Positions 1 through 4,875 of a DNA stretch of 5,396 nt are shown one piece after another. The notes beneath the pieces are model-generated. The model had not been told where the DNA came from and made no database searches. It saw only the letters and a list, made by a program, of their open reading frames with translations. Origin of the DNA: Bacillota bacterium (GTDB lineage: Bacteria > Bacillota > Limnochordia > Darwinibacteriales > DTU012); NCBI GenBank assembly GCA_012521805.1, contig JAAYLQ010000095.1:1-5396 (forward strand). The letters run 5' to 3'. The position numbers and the translations under genes were made by a program. Each line of letters starts with the position of its first letter. Position 1 is the first letter of the stretch.

Positions 1-126
1 ACTCCCCCTCGGCTTCCTCCAGACAACACTGTTACCAGTGTCGCCCTTGCCTGCTGGTTGTCTTCCCGCTGGTTAGGCGACAGGGCTTCTTTCAGCCCAT
101 CGGCGCAGTAAGCATGCCAGGCACAC
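1..126 (-). mobile_element. Group II intron (class IIC-like), 5' end, truncated by window edge
   Basis: Read on the minus strand from 126 leftwards, the sequence begins GTGTGCCTGGCATG. This fits the group II 5' consensus GTGYG and closely resembles, from memory, the start of class IIC introns such as that of Oceanobacillus iheyensis (GUGUGCCCGGCAUG). Further domain I-like landmarks follow in the expected order: a GGGCT/AGCCC hairpin (98-83), a CCTAACC segment (78-72), CAAGGG (50-45), and GTCTGGAGGAAGCC (24-11), comparable to the TCTGAAGGAAGC of known IIC introns. Two internal hairpins support a folded RNA: GGGCT-GAAAGA-AGCCC, and ACACTG/CAGTGT closing a GTAA tetraloop of the GNRA type (41-26). 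Other complementary pairs are 39-45 with 76-82 and 21-27 with 57-63. The piece is richer in G+C than the flanking genes. Only about 126 nt of domain I are visible; the reverse transcriptase/maturase gene, domains V-VI and the 3' splice site would lie beyond the left edge. The class assignment is recalled similarity, not a search. Confidence 0.85.
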
Positions 127-168
127 AGAAGCTGCGCAGCGAACACCCTGGTTCACTGCGCAGCTTCT
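127..168 (-). terminator. Hairpin terminator of the DUF554 gene, used as intron insertion site
   Basis: On the minus strand a perfect 13-bp stem, AGAAGCTGCGCAG (168-156) with CTGCGCAGCTTCT (139-127), begins 11 nt after the DUF554 stop codon. The loop can extend with GAAC/GTTC (141-144 with 151-154) around a 6-nt apex. The 3' arm is followed at once by the intron GTGTG rather than by a run of T, so the usual U tract is missing. If it existed, it should lie beyond the intron's other end. On the plus strand the hairpin is followed by the weakly T-rich CTTAATTGGTT. Class IIC introns are known to insert just downstream of terminator hairpins, which explains this arrangement. Confidence 0.75.
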
Positions 169-179
169 GTCTTAATTGG

Positions 180-854
180 TTAAAAAAAGAGCGATAATAG
201 TACTACAACCACCAGCGAGGGCAGCAGATTTCCAACCGAGATCTTAGCCAGCCCCAGAATATTTATTCCAATACCAGCAATCAGCATTCCCCCTGTTGCT
301 CCCAGTGCCTGAAGGGCACCAGCATGAAACAGCGGTTCTAACAAACTAGCAAATACGGTAATTAAGCCTTGATAGAGCAAAACAGGTACCGCTGAGAACA
401 TCACTCCCACCCCAAAGGAAGAAGCAAAAAAAACTGCGCTCACTCCGTCCAGCATCGCTTTGGCAAACAGAGTATCATGGGTTCCCTGCAGTCCGCTCTC
501 TAAAGAACCGATCACTGCCATCGCTCCTACACAGTACACTAACGATGCTGTAACAAAGCCTTGGGTTATACGCTTTGATTCACCCGGTCCATGACCTCGA
601 GCGAGCCACTCACCCAAAGCGGACAATTTTGCTTCCAGCTTCAAGCTTTCGCCAATAAAACCACCTACCACCAGACTGGCCAAGGGTATGAGAATATTAT
701 CATGGTCCAAGCCCATTTTCATACCGATCACAATTACAACTAAGCCTAAGCCCTGCATAATGGTGGTTCTGATTTCATCCCGAATATGAATAATCATGCC
801 GAGAACAGAACCGAATACTATCGCTGCAGTATTGACAATGGTTCCCAACAACAT
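180..854 (-). CDS. DUF554 family integral membrane protein (YdfK/YqgA-like)
   Basis: This 224-residue, very hydrophobic protein has about seven to eight membrane segments, at roughly 4-23, 33-48, 53-70, 98-118, 137-173 (one or two segments), 187-203 and 208-224. Family hallmarks are a Gly-rich N-terminal segment (LLGTIVNTAAIVFGSVLG), a central GAMAVIGSLESGL stretch followed by AKAMLDGVSAVFFAS (residues 110-145), and FGVGVMFSAVPV just after it. Length and architecture fit DUF554, represented by B. subtilis YdfK and E. coli YqgA. No biochemical function is established for the family; a transport role is only a guess. The ATG at 854 follows AGGAGG (866-871) with 11 nt spacing. The gene has its own sigma-A promoter just upstream (903-930) and ends in a stem-loop (127-168), so it looks like a single-gene transcript, possibly with read-through from rex. 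Confidence 0.9.
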   Translation of the reverse strand: MLLGTIVNTAAIVFGSVLGMIIHIRDEIRTTIMQGLGLVVIVIGMKMGLDHDNILIPLASLVVGGFIGESLKLEAKLSALGEWLARGHGPGESKRITQGFVTASLVYCVGAMAVIGSLESGLQGTHDTLFAKAMLDGVSAVFFASSFGVGVMFSAVPVLLYQGLITVFASLLEPLFHAGALQALGATGGMLIAGIGINILGLAKISVGNLLPSLVVVVLLSLFF

Positions 855-902
855 CAGAATCGAATCCTCCTGCTGACCTAAAAACTACAGTGTATTGCTT
901 CT

Positions 903-930
903 ATCATATCGGGATTCCAGAAAATGTCAA
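903..930 (-). promoter_or_regulatory. Sigma-A type promoter for the DUF554 gene
   Basis: On the minus strand a perfect -35 box TTGACA (930-925) is separated by 16 nt from a -10 box TATGAT (908-903), one mismatch from consensus. The -35 box starts only 5 nt after the rex stop codon. The start of transcription should fall near 896, leaving a leader of about 40 nt with the AGGAGG at 866-871. No Rex-type palindrome is seen over or near these boxes. Confidence 0.75.
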
Positions 931-935
931 TCAGT

Positions 936-1595
936 TTAGCTCGATTTTTCGGTCTCATTGTTGGTTATTTGAAACGAAAGCTGGAGCAGGCTGTCGGTCA
1001 GATGAGTATGCTCCAGTATAACATCATTAGGAACACGCAAATCAAGCGGGGAAAAGTTCCAAATCGCTTTTATCCCTGCTCTGCAGATCCGATCACAAAC
1101 TGCTTGGCTGGCCTCCTTCGGAGTGGTAATTACCGCAATGTCGCAGGGATTTGCCTGTAAATAGTCTTCAAGTGTATCGATGGACCTGATCGTCAAACCG
1201 GCTAACTCGGTGCCAATTACTTCCGGATCCGCATCAAAAATAGCTTTGATAATAAATCCCCGTTTGCGAAAATTGGGGTAACTAGCAATTGCTCTCCCCA
1301 GGTTGCCCGCACCGATAAGCACCAAACTGTATTCCCGATCCAGTCCCAGAATCGCTGAGATATGATTCTTCAGTTCATCAACGCGATAGCCATAACCGTG
1401 CAGACCAAACGATCCAAAATAACTTAAATCGGAGCGAATCTGAGCTGCAGTCATATTTAACGCCTTGCCTAGTTCAGCGGAGGAAATCTTCTCCTGGGCT
1501 TGAGACAGCCCGGATAAATACCGATAGTATTTAGGCAGCCTGCTGATAACTCCCCGAGGAATTCCTTCCTTTCTCCTCTGTTTGCGAATGGTCAT
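936..1595 (-). CDS. rex: Redox-sensing transcriptional repressor Rex
   Basis: Rex is a homodimeric cytoplasmic repressor that senses the NADH/NAD+ ratio: NAD+ favours DNA binding and NADH releases it. It typically controls fermentation and respiratory genes. This 219-residue protein has the full family layout. An N-terminal winged helix (about 10-75) includes RLPKYYRYL and AQIRSDLSYFGSFG. A Rossmann domain follows, with nucleotide-binding GAGNLG at 95-100, an acidic residue in IFDADP (D121) expected near the adenine ribose, and the conserved WNFSP at 179-183. A C-terminal helix (about 197-208) fits the domain-swapped dimer. The ATG at 1595 is preferred over an in-frame TTG at 1610 because the run GGGGGGAG (1608-1601) serves as its ribosome binding site. 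The gene lies 27 nt downstream of a secreted-protein gene and has no obvious promoter of its own, so the two are probably co-transcribed. No Rex operator was found in the window. Confidence 0.96.
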   Translation of the reverse strand: MTIRKQRRKEGIPRGVISRLPKYYRYLSGLSQAQEKISSAELGKALNMTAAQIRSDLSYFGSFGLHGYGYRVDELKNHISAILGLDREYSLVLIGAGNLGRAIASYPNFRKRGFIIKAIFDADPEVIGTELAGLTIRSIDTLEDYLQANPCDIAVITTPKEASQAVCDRICRAGIKAIWNFSPLDLRVPNDVILEHTHLTDSLLQLSFQITNNETEKSS

Positions 1596-1600
1596 CTCAT

Positions 1601-1608
1601 CTCCCCCC
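1601..1608 (-). promoter_or_regulatory. Ribosome binding site that sets the rex start
   Basis: The minus strand reads TTGGGGGGAGATGAGATG. The purine run GGGGGGAG (1608-1601) lies 5 nt before the ATG at 1595. The in-frame TTG at 1610 overlaps this run and has no upstream ribosome binding site, so the longer reading with an extra MGGDE is unlikely. Confidence 0.6.
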
Positions 1609-1622
1609 AAAATGATTTTATC

Positions 1623-2111
1623 CTAACGCACCCTTAGTTTTTCAGCATGAACAACCTCTTGTTCCCCCACCCGATCCCTAACAACAACTTCAGCAATATA
1701 CGTTCCCGGTGGCGCCCACCAAGGAATATCCACCCATAGATAAAACCAGATGTACTCTTGAGGTTCATCTGTTCCATCATTAAACTCAATCACATCACGC
1801 TTTCCAAACAATCTCAAACCAAACCCGGTTTTTAAAAACACATCAACAGTAAGGTCGTTGTAATAAAGTCCATCCGCAAAATAGCTTTCAAATCCAGTTA
1901 CCTCCATAAATCCCCAAACCCGGGTGCCCCGCTCAAAAACGCCTTCATTCGGGACATACTCAAAGAAATCATTCTCGTCCTTAGACCAACCCAGATCAGA
2001 GAAGCGCAGGCCATCAGCTGGTCCCTGCACTTCAACTGGAGCTGCTGCAGAAGCAGACACCGGAGAACATACCAGCGAAGTTAGGAGCAATCCCACCAGG
2101 ATAATCATCAT
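1623..2111 (-). CDS. Hypothetical small secreted protein, probable beta-sandwich
   Basis: I do not recognise a named family. The 162-residue product starts with a hydrophobic signal-like stretch (residues 2-20, IILVGLLLTSLVCSPVSA) followed by ASAAAPVEV, where a signal peptidase I cut after an AxA-like motif is plausible. The mature part is acidic, rich in Trp, Tyr and Phe, and has alternating strand-like segments, for example TRVWGFMEV, DLTVDVFLK, YIWFYLWVDIP and a final GTYIAEVVVRDRVG. This suggests an Ig-like or similar beta-sandwich fold exposed outside the membrane; that is inference. The start is well supported: tandem ATG codons at 2111 and 2108 follow AGGAGG (2127-2122), and an in-frame TAA lies two codons upstream, so no longer form exists. 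The signal's n-region has no Lys or Arg, which is unusual. The Cys at 15 is not in a good lipobox. The gene precedes rex by 27 nt. Confidence 0.75.
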   Translation of the reverse strand: MMIILVGLLLTSLVCSPVSASAAAPVEVQGPADGLRFSDLGWSKDENDFFEYVPNEGVFERGTRVWGFMEVTGFESYFADGLYYNDLTVDVFLKTGFGLRLFGKRDVIEFNDGTDEPQEYIWFYLWVDIPWWAPPGTYIAEVVVRDRVGEQEVVHAEKLRVR

Positions 2112-2202
2112 GTGTTACAATCCTCCTAGGAATTTTGCAGTCTGTGTCGAATATAATCATCGTTGACCAGATTATTTCAGAACAAACGAAAGGAAGAATG
2201 CC
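2112..2202. promoter_or_regulatory. Divergent intergenic promoter region
   Basis: This 91-bp spacer separates the leftward secreted-protein/rex genes from the rightward group and must carry both start regions. On the plus strand a perfect -10 hexamer TATAAT lies at 2152-2157, but no good -35 box sits 16-18 nt upstream. On the minus strand an overlapping TATATT (2155-2150) is possible, also with a poor -35. An inverted repeat ATAATC (2153-2158) with GATTAT (2170-2175), spaced 11 nt, overlaps the putative -10 and could be an operator. Ribosome binding sites are AGGAGG (2127-2122, minus) and AAAGGAAG (2189-2196, plus). Confidence 0.4.
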
Positions 2203-2529
2203 TTGATCAAATCGTTAGATAAGGGCAAATGGACCCGTCCTACTGATAAATCGGCCGTTTATATTGAAATTGAACCTGGAAAAAGGTGGGGGATCCGCGT
2301 TACACTCTACGAAAACCATGCTAAAGTTGAAGCGGTGCAAGGTGAAAAAACTGTTTGGTACAATGCTCCTAAACGCTACAGTACCATCGTAACCCCCCCT
2401 ACTATTTTCGAGAAGCTGAGGGGAATCTCCTTCGAAGATAAGGTATTAGCAGAAGTTGAAGAAAAAAGACGAGTGGCTGCTGAAGAAAACGGCTCTCCCA
2501 GTTATTTTATGGAGTCAGAAGACAATTGA
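2203..2529 (+). CDS. Hypothetical 108-residue protein with a TTG start
   Basis: No family is recognised. The small soluble, charged protein has no signal peptide or membrane segment. Residues about 18-55 look like beta strands (SAVYIEIEPGKRWGIRVTLY, then HAKVEAVQGEKTVWYNAP), followed by a helical, Glu/Lys-rich C-terminal part (about 67-98) and an acidic tail. TTG at 2203 is the only usable start: the frame is open back only to a TGA at 2164-2166 with no ATG or GTG between, and AAAGGAAG at 2189-2196 is well placed. A nearby ATG at 2198 is out of frame and meets a stop after two codons. It is the first gene of the rightward group, 80 nt before the metallophosphoesterase. The spacer (2530-2609) has no clear terminator, so co-transcription is possible. 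The reading frame is credible from codon pattern and position, but the function is unknown. Confidence 0.75.
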   Translation: MIKSLDKGKWTRPTDKSAVYIEIEPGKRWGIRVTLYENHAKVEAVQGEKTVWYNAPKRYSTIVTPPTIFEKLRGISFEDKVLAEVEEKRRVAAEENGSPSYFMESEDN

Positions 2530-2609
2530 CAGCAATTTCACTAAAGCTTTACAGGGAAAGCCTTGCTATTAGTGCATATCTACCCCTATACTAAAAGGGA
2601 GGCGAGGAC

Positions 2610-3215
2610 ATGAAGATCTTAATTGTAGCCGATACCGTCGATCCAATGCTCTATGACCATTTTCGACGTGATCGTTTCCCCGAAAATATCGACTTAATAT
2701 TATCCGCGGGCGATCTGCCAGCGTGGTATCTTTCTTATTTAATGTCAGTTTTTAATGCTCCCCTCTACTATGTTCGCGGCAATCATGACTATGACTATGA
2801 TCGGGAACCTCCGGAGGGTGGAGAGAATATTGACTGCCAAATCGTGAAAGCGAAAGATCTCACAATCATGGGTTTTGAAGGTTCCATGTTTTATCACTCC
2901 CCCAGAGCGGTGCAGCGAACCGAGCGGGAAATGTGGTGGCAATGGCAGAAAATGCGCTTAAAAATCATGCTGGCAAAGAAAATTGACATTATACTTACCC
3001 ATGCACCTCCATTTGGCATTCACGATGCAGAAGATCAACCCCATAAAGGATTCTTGACTTTTTCTAAAATGATCCATAAGTATAAACCAAGATACTTTAT
3101 TCATGGTCACACCCATTTGAATTACGGTCTTAAACAAAAAAGAATTGATGTAGTTAACAGTACTAAGGTCATTAACGGATACGGCTACTACATTTTAGAT
3201 ACGGATGAGGATTAG
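2610..3215 (+). CDS. Calcineurin-like metallophosphoesterase
   Basis: This is a 201-residue cytoplasmic hydrolase of the calcineurin-like phosphoesterase superfamily, which uses a two-metal centre to cleave phosphomono- or diesters. The usual motifs appear in order: an N-terminal strand with ADTVD (D8), SAGDL (G34-D35), YVRGNHD (GNHD 57-60), LTHAPP (H131) and HGHTH (166-169). The first motif, normally DxH, reads D8-T-V here, so the first metal-binding His is missing. A Firmicutes subfamily I recall has the same replacement and shares PPEG, GFEGSM, TEREM and INGYGYYIL. The substrate is not known; nucleic acid, cyclic nucleotide or phosphoprotein are all possible. ATG at 2610 follows GGGAGG (2597-2602) at 7 nt. 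The stop codon is 24 nt before the ParB-like gene, which suggests a shared transcript and possibly a shared pathway. Confidence 0.92.
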   Translation: MKILIVADTVDPMLYDHFRRDRFPENIDLILSAGDLPAWYLSYLMSVFNAPLYYVRGNHDYDYDREPPEGGENIDCQIVKAKDLTIMGFEGSMFYHSPRAVQRTEREMWWQWQKMRLKIMLAKKIDIILTHAPPFGIHDAEDQPHKGFLTFSKMIHKYKPRYFIHGHTHLNYGLKQKRIDVVNSTKVINGYGYYILDTDED

Positions 3216-3239
3216 TCCACGCCTGAAGGAGGTGGCCAT

Positions 3240-4187
3240 ATGTTCTCTCGTGGAACAATCGAGTCATTCAACCGCCAAGTAGCGGAGCAAAACCTCACAG
3301 AAACAATCGAGCTGGGACTACGCACTGTAGAGGTTAAAAAAATTGTTGGCTCTGTTAACCGCTGGCAGGATTTTGATTCCAAGTTTCGTTTCCGGTTGAC
3401 CTCCCGCACTGCTATGGAGCGATATGCCAGAATCAAGAAAGCACTTGAAGATGGAGTTGTACTCCCACCTGTTGATTTATATAAAGTTAAAGATAAGTAC
3501 TATGTAGTTGATGGCAATCACCGGGTAGCAGCTGCGAAAGAAATCGGCCAAATATATATCGACGCATACGTAACAGAATTCCTCCCAGCTGGAGACTCAG
3601 TCCAGCATCTGCTCTGGCGCGAAAGAGCAAATTTTGAATACCGTACCGGGCTATCTGATATCCAGTTTACTGAGTTAGGACTTTACCAAGAGCTGCTGAA
3701 GCAAATCGAACGGTACGAACAAGAGGAGTATAAGCGCTACTACATTAACGACAGTTTTCTCCATGTAGCAAAACAGTGGTACCACGAAATTTACCTGCCT
3801 GTAGTCGAAGAGATTCGCAGGGAAAAACTGCTTGACGACTTTCCCAACCGAACTGAAGCGGATTTATTCCTCTATGCCACTTACCACCGCATCGCTAAAT
3901 CCCGATTAACCCAGGAAAATGTAACATATCGAGAAGCATTAGCAGATCTGCGTCCTTCAGAAAAAAAGACGCTGAAAGATAAAATTTTCGATGTAATCAA
4001 CAGTTTGTTGCGACTAAATGATAATGTCCACGACTGTCCCCATGGATTGATCGTTGACGAAGATGGACTGGTGAAAGTGACTAAAAACTGTGAAGCCTGT
4101 GTCAAATGCGATCGCGGTGCCGCTGCACGAGTAGATGAACCAATGATACTCAGTGAGGACGATGTTCAGGGCATGCACAAATTGTGA
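3240..4187 (+). CDS. ParB/sulfiredoxin-fold domain protein with C-terminal Cys cluster
   Basis: The 315-residue soluble protein appears to have three parts. Residues about 25-115 form a ParB N-domain-like (Srx fold) module: LGLRTVEVKKIVGSV, then LPPVDLYKVKDKYYVVDGNHRVAAAKEIG and IDAYVTE. The DGNHR motif (91-95) sits where ParB-type proteins contact nucleotide. Residues about 123-260 are mostly helical, with WYHEIYLPVVEEI (180-192) and LLDDFPNRTEADLFLYATYHR (197-217). That block resembles proteins annotated DUF4032 or ParB-like nuclease domain-containing (from memory). Residues 264-290 carry a Cys/His cluster: C266-P-H268, then C284-x2-C287-x2-C290, a possible Zn or Fe-S site. There is no helix-turn-helix typical of chromosomal ParB, so a partition role is unlikely. 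A nucleotide-dependent kinase or switch, as in SerK or ParB CTPases, is conceivable but is inference. ATG at 3240 follows a near-perfect AAGGAGGTGG (3226-3235). The gene ends in a terminator hairpin. Confidence 0.82.
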   Translation: MFSRGTIESFNRQVAEQNLTETIELGLRTVEVKKIVGSVNRWQDFDSKFRFRLTSRTAMERYARIKKALEDGVVLPPVDLYKVKDKYYVVDGNHRVAAAKEIGQIYIDAYVTEFLPAGDSVQHLLWRERANFEYRTGLSDIQFTELGLYQELLKQIERYEQEEYKRYYINDSFLHVAKQWYHEIYLPVVEEIRREKLLDDFPNRTEADLFLYATYHRIAKSRLTQENVTYREALADLRPSEKKTLKDKIFDVINSLLRLNDNVHDCPHGLIVDEDGLVKVTKNCEACVKCDRGAAARVDEPMILSEDDVQGMHKL

Positions 4188-4216
4188 AGAGCGCTTTGAA
4201 ATAACTAAGCGCTCTT
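4187..4216 (+). terminator. Stem-loop terminator after the ParB-like gene
   Basis: A perfect 10-bp stem AAGAGCGCTT (4187-4196) with AAGCGCTCTT (4207-4216) encloses a 10-nt loop TGAAATAACT. The last base of the TGA stop of the ParB-like gene is the first base of the stem. It is followed by TTGCCTT, a short and interrupted T-rich tail, so termination may be partial and nth may receive some read-through. No separate nth promoter is evident between this hairpin and the nth ribosome binding site. Confidence 0.7.
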
Positions 4217-4239
4217 TGCCTTAAAAGGAGCGAAAGTTT

Positions 4240-4875
4240 ATGCTGGATCAAACTGCAGTTACCGCAGTTTTAGAAATATTAGCTGAGAATTATCCGAATC
4301 CAAAAACTGCACTGGAGCACGAAACTCCTTTTCAGCTGCTGATCGCGACTATCCTTTCAGCACAGTGCACTGATGAGCGGGTGAATATCATTACCCGCAA
4401 ACTGTTTGCCCATCATCCAACTGTGGAATCAATGCACAAACTAACAACAGCTGAATTGGAAGCATATATTCGGACTGCGGGCTTATGGCAGACCAAAGCC
4501 CGCAATATCAAGAAAACCTGTGAGATGATTATCACACAGTTTGATGGAGCAGTGCCTCAAACCCGGGAAGAACTGATGCAGCTTCCCGGAGTAGGCCGGA
4601 AAACTGCTAATGTGGTCCTGGCAAACGCCTTTAATATACCAGCCTTTCCTGTTGATACCCATGTTCACCGGGTTGCCAACCGCCTAGGACTGGCTGACAG
4701 CAGCACCCCTGTTCAGACAGAGCAGCAGTTAACAGCGATAGTACCGGAGCATTTATGGAAGGATGTGCACCACTGGCTGATCCTCCACGGCAGGCGGATC
4801 TGTAGGGCAAGAAAACCTAACTGCCAGGAATGCCCCCTCAATCACCTCTGCCGGACCGCCTTTAAACACCAATAG
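4240..4875 (+). CDS. nth: Endonuclease III (DNA glycosylase/AP lyase)
   Basis: Nth removes oxidised pyrimidines such as thymine glycol from DNA and cleaves the strand at abasic sites, in base excision repair. The 211-residue protein matches E. coli Nth in length and in all key elements. It has an early helical segment with LLIATILSAQCTD (33-45), a helix-hairpin-helix LPGVGRKTANVVL (115-127) with the catalytic Lys at 121, and VDTHVHRVANRLGL with the catalytic Asp at 139. The [4Fe-4S] cluster motif C188-x6-C195-x2-C198-x5-C204 is intact. ATG at 4240 follows AAAAGGAG (4223-4230) at 9 nt. The gene begins after a hairpin terminator, and its 3' end overlaps the convergent penicillin-binding protein gene by 14 bp. 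Confidence 0.97.
   Translation: MLDQTAVTAVLEILAENYPNPKTALEHETPFQLLIATILSAQCTDERVNIITRKLFAHHPTVESMHKLTTAELEAYIRTAGLWQTKARNIKKTCEMIITQFDGAVPQTREELMQLPGVGRKTANVVLANAFNIPAFPVDTHVHRVANRLGLADSSTPVQTEQQLTAIVPEHLWKDVHHWLILHGRRICRARKPNCQECPLNHLCRTAFKHQ

Noticed and set aside
1..126. RNase P RNA, because the minus strand has CTGGTAACAG.
   Set aside because: The conserved RNase P core segments (such as GGAAAGTCCGGGC and ACAGAAA) are missing, while the group II intron 5' consensus is present.
1..180. Short open frames at the left edge: plus strand ending at a TAA at 109-111, another plus frame to about 198, and a minus frame from about 145 to the edge.
   Set aside because: None gives a recognisable protein, and they overlap strong RNA-type hairpins. 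The group II intron reading explains the stretch better.
924..1160. 78-residue plus-strand ORF antisense to rex.
   Set aside because: It lies within the clearly coding rex frame, has no ribosome binding site and no recognisable motif.
2140..2190. Rex operator in the divergent spacer.
   Set aside because: The best stretch (minus-strand TTGTTCTGAAATAA) matches only loosely the TTGTGAA/TTAA-type palindrome and lacks the second half-site.
2563..2592. Possible promoter TTGCTA-N18-TATACT upstream of the metallophosphoesterase.
   Set aside because: Transcription would start at about 2599, inside the ribosome binding site, leaving no useful leader. Probably a chance match.
4108..4115. GCGATCGC palindrome resembling the cyanobacterial HIP1 repeat.
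   Set aside because: I noticed only a single copy, inside a coding region of a Gram-positive genome; chance occurrence.
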